Below, one piece after another: positions 8,427-16,560 of a stretch of DNA of 64,000 nt. The notes below the pieces were generated by a model. The model was not told the DNA's origin. It ran no database searches and saw nothing but the letters and a program-made list of their open reading frames with translations. Position numbers and translations under genes: made by a program. The stretch is from JAEINY01 sp942490535 (GTDB taxonomy: Bacteria; Bacteroidota; Bacteroidia; Bacteroidales; Marinilabiliaceae): contig CALNXQ010000004.1 in NCBI GenBank assembly GCA_942490535.1, forward strand, positions 496,001 through 560,000, read 5' to 3'. Within the stretch, counting starts at the first letter, position 1, and each line of letters begins with the position of its first letter.

Positions 8427-8804
8427 TATAATATTATCACTAATTTGCGAATAGGTATACATTGTGATTGATGGTAATGTATTCGTACTTAAAAAAGGAT
8501 AGTTTTAAGAAAATGTAAAAGAATTCTAAAATAGGACACGTCTTTGGGGGATTATAGATTAATAAGGCATTGTTTAGTTGGACCAGAACGAATTGCAATA
8601 GACCATGTAAAAACGTAATTTAGCCCCGTTTTATTAATCATATTATCCAGGTCGACTTGTCATTTAAAGACATCTAAAAAGGGCGAATAGGCTGCATTAA
8701 TAACTTCCGTTTGATGCAACCCGGAAGAGCCTTTCACAAGTTGTAACAATAAGGAATTAGTAGTTTAAAGAGCAAAATATAACCATAAAACAGATTCGTA
8801 GAAA
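8427..8804. other. Spacer upstream of the RdhA-like gene
   Basis: No gene is visible. Its second half contains a compact folded element at 8689-8732, listed separately. The first part is AT-rich with no recognisable terminator for the kinase. Confidence 0.4.
8689..8732 (+). promoter_or_regulatory. Possible structured leader (pseudoknot-like) before the RdhA-like gene
   Basis: AGGCT (8689-8693) pairs with AGCCT (8728-8732). Inside lie CTTCCG (8704-8709) with CGGAAG (8722-8727), and GCAT (8694-8697) with ATGC (8714-8717) in the loop of that stem, an H-type pseudoknot topology. It ends 72 bases before the ATG. It does not contain the conserved B12 box, so I do not call it a cobalamin riboswitch. 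It may simply be a stem-loop. Confidence 0.3.
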
Positions 8805-10160
8805 ATGACATTCTCCCAAATTGTATTGACAGCATTTGGTATAGCTATATTAGGCATACTGGTGCTGATGACTATAACTTCCTTTTTCGAAAAAAAGCCA
8901 AAAGCAGCCTATAAAGCGTTGGCTTTATTGCCAATTGGATTGATTTTAATCAGCTTTTCAGTTCTTGATCACATTATCCCAAATTTGGTATTAAATATCC
9001 TCAGTGGACTATTAATGGCTATTGCAGGCTATTTGTTATGGCCGGCTTTTCTAATGAAGCGTGAATCTGAAAGCATTCCAAAAGACAAGTTGGATGAACG
9101 CACCATTATGTTTTCGCGCAATGAATTAAAGCCGGAAACGGAACAGTTTGAAACGTATTATAATGCGCATCCTGAACATCAGGCATTGGATGATGAGTTT
9201 CGTAAACAACCGGGTTTATTAAGTCCCCAATCTACTTTTTTCAATCCATTGGCGTACAGTGCCACAGAAGCCATTTTTCATGCAGTGGATTGCTTGCAAC
9301 CTCTGGTGGAAGGGGACGCTGTCATGGCGCATCCAAAAGTAGCCCCTGAAAAAGCTGAGCGCTTCATCCGCACCTGGATGAAGAAAGCAGGTGCTGTTTC
9401 AGTGGGTGTTACCCCGTTAAAAGACTACCATTGGTACGCGGTGGGCGGACGCCATGAACGTTATGGCAAGGCAATAGCGGGTGATCACCCCATCGGCATT
9501 GCTTTCACCGTAGAGATGGACGAAGAAATGGTGCGCTCTGCACCGCGCGGCTCCATTATTATGGAGTCGGCTTCCCGTTATCTGGAAGCGGGGGTGATTG
9601 CGGTGCAAATTGCTCAATTCATTCGCAACCTGGGGTACAACGCCCGGGCGCACATTGATGGCAATTACCAGGTGATTTGTCCTTTGGTAGCCAGGGATGC
9701 TGGTTTGGGTGAAATCGGCCGCATGGGCTTATTAATGACACCGGAATTGGGGCCACGTGTGCGCATTGGTGTCATCACCACAGACATGCCTTTAGCGACT
9801 GACAAAAGAGGTTTTGATGATAGTATGGAGGATTTCTGTGAGAAATGTATGAAATGCGCTGAAAACTGTCCTTCATCTGCCATTTCAATGAATCCACGGG
9901 AAGAAATAAATGGGGTCAAACGCTGGCAAATCAATTCAGAAGCATGTTTTACTTATTGGTGTTCAGCTGGCACGGACTGTGGGCGATGCATGGGGGTTTG
10001 TCCCTATTCTCATCCACGGAATCTGATGCACAACATCGTTCGTTGGGCCATTAAGCATTTTCCAAATTTCAGGTATTGGGCCGTACGGATGGATGACCTT
10101 TTTTATGGGCGAAAACCTAAAATGCTGAAGGTGCCGGATTGGATGAGGGTGAAGGGCTAA
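8805..10160 (+). CDS. Membrane-anchored reductive dehalogenase-like (RdhA-type) iron-sulfur protein
   Basis: 451 residues. Residues about 5-27, 38-55 and 61-80 are three membrane helices. The loops FFEKKPK and MKRESESIPKDK are positively charged, which by the positive-inside rule places the large C-terminal domain in the cytoplasm. That domain is of the reductive dehalogenase/QueG class. It has a corrinoid-domain region (WYAVGGRHERYGK, GYNARAHIDGNYQ, GLGEIGRMGLLMTPELGPRVRIG) and two ferredoxin-type cluster motifs, C345-x2-C348-x2-C351-x3-C355-P and C386 / C392-x2-C395-x3-C399-P. The family uses cobalamin plus two [4Fe-4S] clusters to reduce substrates such as organohalides. It has no twin-arginine signal, and no rdhB or regulator gene lies beside it, so the substrate is open. 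Epoxyqueuosine reductase itself is soluble and differs. Confidence 0.75.
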   Translation: MTFSQIVLTAFGIAILGILVLMTITSFFEKKPKAAYKALALLPIGLILISFSVLDHIIPNLVLNILSGLLMAIAGYLLWPAFLMKRESESIPKDKLDERTIMFSRNELKPETEQFETYYNAHPEHQALDDEFRKQPGLLSPQSTFFNPLAYSATEAIFHAVDCLQPLVEGDAVMAHPKVAPEKAERFIRTWMKKAGAVSVGVTPLKDYHWYAVGGRHERYGKAIAGDHPIGIAFTVEMDEEMVRSAPRGSIIMESASRYLEAGVIAVQIAQFIRNLGYNARAHIDGNYQVICPLVARDAGLGEIGRMGLLMTPELGPRVRIGVITTDMPLATDKRGFDDSMEDFCEKCMKCAENCPSSAISMNPREEINGVKRWQINSEACFTYWCSAGTDCGRCMGVCPYSHPRNLMHNIVRWAIKHFPNFRYWAVRMDDLFYGRKPKMLKVPDWMRVKG

Positions 10161-10253
10161 TTAATTAATGCTTAGTTCTTAAGGATTAACTTGACAGAAG
10201 GTGCTCTGGTTTAATAATTCATTTGGAATTAATGCGTTACACAATAAATGTAA

Positions 10254-10285
10254 AACCCGGAAATAAAATGATATCCGGGTTACTT
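10254..10285. terminator. Terminator between converging genes
   Basis: AACCCGGA (10254-10261) pairs with TCCGGGTT (10274-10281). The tail ACTTTTT follows on the plus strand. It lies between the RdhA-like gene and the converging TPR lipoprotein gene. Confidence 0.65.
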
Positions 10286-10320
10286 TTTACTTCTGCCTTT
10301 CTACTTTTCCTTCTCTTAAT

Positions 10321-11715
10321 CTAAATTCCCGGCTGAAAACTCTCCAAATGATGGAATGCGAAGAAAGTAGTTTCGCCTTTTTTAATTTGAAATTCAAATG
10401 GTTGTGTGTTTTCTGTTTTTCCTTGAGCACGTAGCTCCACCTGGTGCAGACCTTCCGGAAGTGGTACCCGGCAATAAGAGATGGAGTAAGGGAGTGATTG
10501 CCAGTTACGGGTATCGGCCTTTTCAGTCATGGCATTAACAATACTAAGGATGGCTCCCAGATTCTCATTTTCGTTTCGGGCAACCTCTTCCAAGGCTTTT
10601 TTAGTGGCTAATCGCAATAAGCCATTTGCCATTTCACGTACCATGCGGTCTTTAAGGCACTGAAAGGCCACATCGTTGATGTTTTGTGCCATTTCTAGGG
10701 GGTAGGCCAGGCTATCGGTATAAATTTGTGCACCGGAAAAGAGCGGTTTTCGCTCTACGTATTTCGGAAAGGCGACGCGTAAAAAAGATAGGTTTTTAAA
10801 GGCTGCCTGGTCATTGCGCGAACGGTTGCCGATATAGATCGGAAAGGCCAGGTCATATTCTTTGTTTTCCAAATAGAGCCAGCCATCGTTATAACCGGTG
10901 TTCATGAAGTTGATGGACCATTCATCTTTAACAGGTCCGAAGCCGTTCATCCAGAAAAATACCAATTGACCGTTATCCGGATCATCCGGTTGATAAGTCA
11001 TGTTAAACTTCCGCTCATAGAAATCCAGTTCTGTGCCAAAACCTAATTGATGGGCTGTTCTCAGAAGATCTTTCTTTAGCTGCAACGGGGCATCCAGACC
11101 AAATAACTCCTTGTAATCGGTTTCATAGATTTCCAGGGCATTCCGGTAAGCAATAAAAGCGTCATTTGTATTACCGGAAGCTTCATATACCAAGCCCATA
11201 AGTGTATGGGCAAAAGCATCCCGACTGTATTTATTTTTGTTCTTCTTGTACTGGTCATTGATCTGCTGTAAGCGGATATTGACCCTTCGGCATTCGACCA
11301 AAGCACCTTCGTAGTCTTTCATATTAATGAAATTCAGTGCTTTGTAATAATGGATCATCACCGCCTCAAAATCCTCAGGACGGTAGGGCTTAACCATGGG
11401 ATTGGTGACCAAAGCCAGAGCTTCACTACCCAGAGACTTAGAGAAATCTTCAACGTAGTAATCAGCTTTGTTGAAATAGTTGTTACTCTCTTCATATTTG
11501 CCATTCATAAAGGTCACAACACCCCGATTGCAATAGTAGAGCATGCGGTTAATGCCTTCTTCGCCTTTCTTATCTTTAACCATTAGTTTTTCAGCAGCTT
11601 CAAATTGACCGTTGGAAATCATGGTTTGGAGCTGGTAGCTTTTTTCATAGTAAGTAGCACACCCAGCCACCAGTAGCACGCAGATAAAAAGAATGGGAAG
11701 TCGTTTTACTATCAT
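10321..11715 (-). CDS. TPR-containing lipoprotein (COG3014-like)
   Basis: 464 residues with a lipoprotein signal peptide (MIVKRLPILFICVLLVAGC). The first half consists of TPR-like helical pairs (YCNRGVVTFMNGKYEESNNYFNKAD; AHTLMGLVYEASGNTNDAFIAYRNALEIY). The second half is a beta-rich domain with a C-terminal strand region (GLHQVELRAQGKTENTQPFEF). Proteins of this type (COG3014) are regularly encoded next to LpoB-like lipoproteins, as here (72 bases upstream on the same strand). The pair may form an envelope complex connected with cell-wall synthesis; that role is inferred from the partner, not shown. Confidence 0.75.
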   Translation of the reverse strand: MIVKRLPILFICVLLVAGCATYYEKSYQLQTMISNGQFEAAEKLMVKDKKGEEGINRMLYYCNRGVVTFMNGKYEESNNYFNKADYYVEDFSKSLGSEALALVTNPMVKPYRPEDFEAVMIHYYKALNFINMKDYEGALVECRRVNIRLQQINDQYKKNKNKYSRDAFAHTLMGLVYEASGNTNDAFIAYRNALEIYETDYKELFGLDAPLQLKKDLLRTAHQLGFGTELDFYERKFNMTYQPDDPDNGQLVFFWMNGFGPVKDEWSINFMNTGYNDGWLYLENKEYDLAFPIYIGNRSRNDQAAFKNLSFLRVAFPKYVERKPLFSGAQIYTDSLAYPLEMAQNINDVAFQCLKDRMVREMANGLLRLATKKALEEVARNENENLGAILSIVNAMTEKADTRNWQSLPYSISYCRVPLPEGLHQVELRAQGKTENTQPFEFQIKKGETTFFAFHHLESFQPGI

Positions 11716-11748
11716 AGAGATGCGAATAACAGGAGAGAGGGAATAAAA

Positions 11749-11776
11749 GAAGATTTCCTGCTAACAGGAAATCTTC
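11749..11776 (-). terminator. 12-bp perfect hairpin between the lpoB-like and TPR lipoprotein genes
   Basis: GAAGATTTCCTG (11749-11760), loop CTAA, CAGGAAATCTTC (11765-11776). Read on the minus strand it is followed by TTTTATT. It could end part of the transcription before the second gene of the pair or protect the upstream mRNA. Confidence 0.7.
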
Positions 11777-11787
11777 ATTGTGAATAA

Positions 11788-12381
11788 CTATTTAGTCACA
11801 TACTTTTTAATTTCTTTATCACCAATCCATACGACTTCATTGGTTTCCAGATTGGATAATTCCAGGTTCACCTTGTAAAAGTTAACGCGCTCCTTTTTAT
11901 AGGTATCTACAATAGAATTAATGTCTCCATTTAACATGAAATCAGCACCCAGCTCTTTGCCCCAGCTTTTGGCTGTTTCCATGCTTGAAAATTCTTGTTG
12001 AGCAGCGCGTTCACGTCTTAATTCTTCCCGTTTATCATTGGCCTGCACCAAGCGCACCCGACCACTGTTAATGAAAGCCCTTTCCACATCCTTTACAAAG
12101 GTGGAAGCTTCAATATGCTCGTGGGATTTATTATAGACCAATCCAACAATGACTGTTGGTTTTTTACCCTCATGATCCTTCTGGTAATTGCTCACCCAGG
12201 CTGCACCTAATATTTGATTCACCATTTCGTCGGCCACCAGGCGTGAGTCGGTGTCGTTCCATCGGCCACTTAAGTCAATGGCTTCTTTGGTATCTACCCG
12301 CTCTACTTTGTGGGTCATACATCCGGTAAAGGCTGCTAAGGAAAGCAGAATGGACAGGGTTAAAATTGTTGTTCGTTTCAT
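11788..12381 (-). CDS. LpoB-like penicillin-binding-protein activator lipoprotein
   Basis: 197 residues, lipobox TGC after MKRTTILTLSILLSLAAF. The body matches the LpoB/PF13036 fold: DLSGRWNDTDSRLVADEMVNQIL, a VIVGLVYNKSHEHIE strand, FVKDVERAFINSGRVRLV, and the terminal GADFMLNGDINSIVD and VNLELSNLETNEVVWIGDKEIKK. In E. coli LpoB reaches through the peptidoglycan to stimulate PBP1b. The Bacteroidota homologue is presumed to act on the cell-wall machinery in a comparable way, but its target is unknown. It is the first gene of a two-lipoprotein unit with the downstream TPR protein. Confidence 0.85.
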   Translation of the reverse strand: MKRTTILTLSILLSLAAFTGCMTHKVERVDTKEAIDLSGRWNDTDSRLVADEMVNQILGAAWVSNYQKDHEGKKPTVIVGLVYNKSHEHIEASTFVKDVERAFINSGRVRLVQANDKREELRRERAAQQEFSSMETAKSWGKELGADFMLNGDINSIVDTYKKERVNFYKVNLELSNLETNEVVWIGDKEIKKYVTK

Positions 12382-12432
12382 AGTCGAATGATTTTTATCG
12401 ATTTGAAATTATTTTCAAAAACCAGGCCAAAA

Positions 12433-13323
12433 CTACCTGTAGAACTCCTCCATCTGTTGCTTGAGCTTAATAAATGTCTCGCGCGAAACGGGAATCAATG
12501 GTAACCGCAGTTCGTTTTCAACCAGTCCGCGCACATTGAGTAACGCTTTGACTCCGGCCGGATTACCTTCCACAAACAAATCTTTGATGATGTCTGTAAA
12601 CCGAAAATGCATGGCTTTTGATTTATTAAGGTCATCGTTTAGTGCATCCCGCACCATCTGACTAAATTCTTTGGGAAAAGCATTGGCAATAACTGAAATC
12701 ACCCCGTCTCCACCCAAGGTAACCAGTGGAAAGGTAGTGGCATCATCGCCCGATAGGACCAGAAATCCCTTGGGGCGATTCTTAATTAAATCCATGATTT
12801 GAATGAAGTTACCCGAAGCTTCCTTCACCGCGATGATATTGTCAAATTCACGAGCCAGTTGAATGGTTGTGGCTGAATCTAAATTGGTCCCGGTGCGACT
12901 GGGTACGTTGTATAAAATGATGGGTACCGGCGAGGCCAGTGATATTTCCCTATAGTGCAGGTAGAGGCCTTCCTGATTGGGTTTATTGTAATAGGGCGTG
13001 ACGGATAAAATGGCGTCAATCCCTTCAAAATTGGTTTTATTGATGGTATCCACTACTTTCGCCGTATTGTTTCCACCCATCCCCATAATAAGCGGAACAC
13101 GACCATTATTTACGCGAATGACGGTATTCACCACCAGCAGCTGTTCCTTGTCAGTAAGCGTGGCGGTTTCAGCTGTAGTGCCTAATATGACCAGAAAATC
13201 CACATGATTATCAATCACAAAATGAACCATGCTTTCGAGGGCTTTAAAATCAACCTCTTTTTCTGGTGTGAAGGGCGTGACCAATGCCACACCTGTTCCT
13301 CTAAGTTGCTCTGGGGCTATCAT
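12433..13323 (-). CDS. dapA: 4-hydroxy-tetrahydrodipicolinate synthase
   Basis: 296 residues, the normal length. It catalyses condensation of pyruvate with aspartate semialdehyde, the first committed step of the lysine and diaminopimelate pathway, in the cytoplasm. It forms a TIM barrel. Visible active-site elements are the Schiff-base lysine Lys167 in IAVKEASGN, Tyr138 in IILYNVPSRTG, the GTTAE loop (residues 48-52) and Arg143 for carboxylate binding. It stands 51 bases upstream of nothing obvious on its 3' side except the lpoB-like gene, and 115 bases downstream of the DUF6913-type gene, so co-transcription with ligA is possible. Confidence 0.96.
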   Translation of the reverse strand: MIAPEQLRGTGVALVTPFTPEKEVDFKALESMVHFVIDNHVDFLVILGTTAETATLTDKEQLLVVNTVIRVNNGRVPLIMGMGGNNTAKVVDTINKTNFEGIDAILSVTPYYNKPNQEGLYLHYREISLASPVPIILYNVPSRTGTNLDSATTIQLAREFDNIIAVKEASGNFIQIMDLIKNRPKGFLVLSGDDATTFPLVTLGGDGVISVIANAFPKEFSQMVRDALNDDLNKSKAMHFRFTDIIKDLFVEGNPAGVKALLNVRGLVENELRLPLIPVSRETFIKLKQQMEEFYR

Positions 13324-13438
13324 GTTAGTAAGTTGTATAAGCGTTGTGTTTAATTGTATACATATCTGGTCGGATGGCCGGTCAAACCCATTGTTCTACA
13401 GACCCATCAACCCTTTATTTTGAAAGCACTTTTTACCT

Positions 13439-14023
13439 TTATTCTTTTACCTTTTTACTTTCTTCTTTTTGCACACTTCCGGTATTCAGAATGGACAAGT
13501 AATGCATGATTTGATTTTTCAATTCTTTTAAATCGCCCCCGTTTTTGAGCTCAATCATGATGTCAAACATGTCATTATTCACATTGGCTTTTCCGGCCTT
13601 GAAAGAAGCGCGGGATAAACTGCCCATGTAAGTAATGGGAAAAGTATTGTCCTTGGTCAGTACAAACAACAAATTGAAGGGCGTTTGAATAAAGGTATGA
13701 ATACTTTCTTTTTTAGGTGTATAAAAGAAGGAAAAGTCTTTTTTGCAGGCAAAGCTATACACATCATCGCCGATGAAATCATCGTTTCGTTTATTCTTAT
13801 GAATATATCCCAGCGATTTCGAGGTGATTTGATGCGCCTTTAATTCATTCATCAATCCTTTTACAATGGCCAGGTTTTCTGGTTGGCCGGCATCAAATAA
13901 TATACCAGCTGTTTTGGCCGTTTGCAGATTGTACAAGGTGGTTTGATGCATCGATTTTTTAAGTTGACGCCTTAATAAAAATGCACCTCCTTTTTCGCGT
14001 ATGGTATCTATAAAACTACTCAT
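13439..14023 (-). CDS. DUF6913-type protein next to ligA
   Basis: 194 residues, no signal peptide. The start overlaps the end of ligA by eight bases, so the two are translationally coupled. Visible pattern: a basic N-terminal helix (RRQLKKSMHQTTLYNL), a strand-helix unit KTAGILFDAGQPENLAIVKGLMNEL, a strand pair ending DFSFFYTPKKESIHTFIQTPFNLL, and a C-terminal helix. I believe this is the Bacteroidota-specific family DUF6913, which commonly sits between ligA and dapA. Its function is unknown. Confidence 0.7.
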   Translation of the reverse strand: MSSFIDTIREKGGAFLLRRQLKKSMHQTTLYNLQTAKTAGILFDAGQPENLAIVKGLMNELKAHQITSKSLGYIHKNKRNDDFIGDDVYSFACKKDFSFFYTPKKESIHTFIQTPFNLLFVLTKDNTFPITYMGSLSRASFKAGKANVNNDMFDIMIELKNGGDLKELKNQIMHYLSILNTGSVQKEESKKVKE

Positions 14024-16016
14024 TCTTCCAATCTATCAGTTGTATAAATTCGTCTTCAGATAATATTTGAACACCGAGTTTTTCGGCTTTAGCCATTTTT
14101 GAGGGACCGGTTTTATCGCCAGCCACCAGGTAATTTGTTTTGGCCGAAACGCCACTCAGGTTTTTTCCGCCATTTTTTTCGATGATTGCTTTCAACTCAT
14201 CCCGCGAGAAACGACTGAATGTACCGCTCACAACAAAAGATTGCCCGACTAATAAGTCAGATTCCGGTGCTTGGTCCTCTTTCACCATCTCCATTTGCAA
14301 TCCGGCTTGCTTCAATTGAGCAATCAAATCCAGGTTGGTGGATTTCTCAAAAAAGGAGCGAACGCTATCGGCTATACGTTCGCCAATCTCATCCACTTCC
14401 ATCAGTTGTTCCTGTGTGGCCTGCGCTAATTCATCAATGGATCCAAAGGCAACGGCCAATTTTTTCGCCACAGTAGCCCCCACAAAGCGGATACCAATGG
14501 CAAATAAAACCCGGTCGAAGGGTACGCTTTTGGAGGCTTCAATACCAGCCATGATGTTACTGGCCGATTTATCGCCAATTCGCTCCAGCGAGGTAAGTTG
14601 ATTGGCATCGAGACGATATAAATCGGCAATACTATGAATCATGTTGGATTTATAGAGTAAATCAATCGTTTCACTACCAAGTCCATCAATGTTCATGGCC
14701 CGGCGGGCAATGAAATGCTCAAGGCGTCCTTTCACTTGGGGAGCACAAGTATCTGTATTGGGACAATAATGGGCCGCTTCTCCTTCTATTTTAACCAACG
14801 TGGTCTGGCATTCGGGGCAGGACTCAAGAAAGGTAACAATAGTCGCATCCGAGGATCGCACCGATGCATCCACACCCACAATCTTAGGGATGATTTCACC
14901 ACCCTTCTCCACATACACCATGTCATTGAGATGCAAATCCAGCGAACGGATGATATCGGAATTGTGCAAAGAGGCGCGCCTGACGGTAGTGCCTGCCAAA
15001 AAGACCGGTTCCAGGTTAGCCACCGGAGTCACAGCACCGGTACGTCCCACCTGAAAATCGACCGATGTCAATCGGGTGTAACCTTGCTCGGCTTTAAATT
15101 TATAGGAGATGGCCCAACGGGGCGATTTGGCAGTAAAACCCAATCGCCGTTGTTGATCCAGATCATTCACTTTAAGTACAATGCCATCAATGTCGTAGGG
15201 TAATTCTTTTCGTGCCGTGTCCCAATGGTGGATAAAGGCAAATACCTCATCCAGGCTTTTGCACAGTTGCATGTGGGGCGGAATTTTGAATCCCCAGGTA
15301 CGGGCTGTTTCCAGGTTGCTGAAATGATACTGATTGGGCAGGTTCTCGCCCAACATGTAATACAGAAAGCAATCCAACGGACGCCTGGCGACCTGGGCAC
15401 TGTTTTGAATTTTTAAAGAGCCGGCAGCAGCGTTGCGTGGATTGGCAAAGGGTGCTTCACCAGCTTCGGCGCGGGCCTGGTTTAGTTTTTCAAAGCCCAG
15501 GTGTGGCAGAAATATTTCGCCCCGCATTTCAAAAGTGGTGGGATAGTCGCCCTCCAGTTTAAGAGGGATACTACGGATGGTTTTCACATTGGCTGTTACA
15601 TCATCACCCTGCTCACCATCCCCGCGGGTGACAGCGCGTATTAATTGGCCATTTTCATAGGTTAATCCGATGGCTGTGCCATCGTATTTCAGTTCACACA
15701 CCAACTCAAAGGGCTCGTTTAGTCCTTTAGCCACCCGGTTGTAAAAATCAGTAACATCTTCTTCTGAATAGGTATTTCCCAACGAAAGCATGGGATATTT
15801 ATGGGTAACTTGCTCAAATTCTTTATTAATATCACTGCCCACCCGCTGCGTCGGGCTATTGGGATCGGCCATCTCCGGATGTTGCTTTTCCAGATCAATG
15901 AGGCGCTGCATCAGCCGGTCAAACTCCAAATCGGAGATGACGGGATGGTTAAGCACGTAATACCTATGATTATGTTCGTGTAGTTCTTTGCGTAATTGAA
16001 TGATTTCCTGCTCCAT
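14016..16016 (-). CDS. ligA: NAD-dependent DNA ligase LigA
   Basis: 666 residues, full length. It seals nicks in DNA using NAD+, essential for replication and repair. Domains in order: Ia (HEHNHRYYVLNHPVISDLEFDRLM, NAD binding), the adenylation domain with the nucleophile Lys110 in CELKYDGTAIGL, an OB fold (YKFKAEQGYTRLTSVDFQVGRTG), a four-cysteine zinc finger (CPECQTT, then HYCPNTDTC), a helix-hairpin-helix region (IDGLGSETIDLL, LERIGDKSASNI, IRFVGATVAKKLA, VDEIGERIADS) and a C-terminal BRCT domain (SFVVSGTFSRFSRDELKAIIEKNGGK). It heads a unit with the DUF6913-type gene and perhaps dapA. Confidence 0.97.
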   Translation of the reverse strand: MEQEIIQLRKELHEHNHRYYVLNHPVISDLEFDRLMQRLIDLEKQHPEMADPNSPTQRVGSDINKEFEQVTHKYPMLSLGNTYSEEDVTDFYNRVAKGLNEPFELVCELKYDGTAIGLTYENGQLIRAVTRGDGEQGDDVTANVKTIRSIPLKLEGDYPTTFEMRGEIFLPHLGFEKLNQARAEAGEAPFANPRNAAAGSLKIQNSAQVARRPLDCFLYYMLGENLPNQYHFSNLETARTWGFKIPPHMQLCKSLDEVFAFIHHWDTARKELPYDIDGIVLKVNDLDQQRRLGFTAKSPRWAISYKFKAEQGYTRLTSVDFQVGRTGAVTPVANLEPVFLAGTTVRRASLHNSDIIRSLDLHLNDMVYVEKGGEIIPKIVGVDASVRSSDATIVTFLESCPECQTTLVKIEGEAAHYCPNTDTCAPQVKGRLEHFIARRAMNIDGLGSETIDLLYKSNMIHSIADLYRLDANQLTSLERIGDKSASNIMAGIEASKSVPFDRVLFAIGIRFVGATVAKKLAVAFGSIDELAQATQEQLMEVDEIGERIADSVRSFFEKSTNLDLIAQLKQAGLQMEMVKEDQAPESDLLVGQSFVVSGTFSRFSRDELKAIIEKNGGKNLSGVSAKTNYLVAGDKTGPSKMAKAEKLGVQILSEDEFIQLIDWKNE

Positions 16017-16558
16017 GTCTCGCTACTTCGTATTAGTTCTATCGCAAGGTTAACAAACAAAAATACAATTTTTGAGGGATATATAGCATTATTTACGAGG
16101 ACGGTTCCGGGAAATTATTTTTAATACCTCACCGGTGTTAAATGCGCAGACAGGACCATTGGATACCTCATCGCATTGAATTGTATCGAACACCAGGAGA
16201 TGCTGCCCCAAGCGTTGTTCCTAAAGACATTCTATCTTAACTTAATAACGTGGGGGCGAAAGGTACGGAAGTCGTAAAAGCAGGAGGTGGCTTGCTAATA
16301 CTTTTGGTTCATCCGGAATATTCATTGGTTTATTCCAGTTCTAATAAAATTTATCCCCATTCTGGCATAGGCTTGAATTTAAGAACTCTAATTTCTGAAT
16401 GCTAATGATTTTGCAGAGACATAAAAATGGGTGTGTTGTATTTTTTTATGGATTGTAAGGCTAGCGGGGAAAAGCACCAGGATTCGCTGCGCTTCACCCG
16501 ATGCTTCTACCTTTTGGGGTTTCATCCCATCTGGGTTGTGCTAGCCACCAAAAATACA
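16017..16558. other. Spacer between ligA and the beta-barrel gene
   Basis: No gene is evident in 540 bases. It contains the ligA promoter box and the repeat at 16459-16546; the rest shows nothing. Confidence 0.4.
16058..16065 (-). promoter_or_regulatory. -7 box for ligA
   Basis: TATTTTTG on the minus strand matches TAnnTTTG, 42 bases upstream of the ligA ATG. Confidence 0.45.
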
Positions 16559-16560
16559 CT
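16432..16560. repeat. Possible REP/MITE-like element with inverted ends
   Basis: GGCTAGC (16459-16465) and GCTAGCC (16540-16546) are complementary, and outside them a TGTATTTTT-type run on the left matches AAAAATACAC on the right, giving an imperfect 30-bp inverted repeat around a GC-richer core. The core (GGATTCGCTGCGCTTCACCC) resembles a REP hairpin of Bacteroidota. There are no coding features. Confidence 0.4.

Noticed and set aside
8641..8760. Cobalamin riboswitch before the corrinoid protein
   Set aside because: The conserved B12 box is missing.
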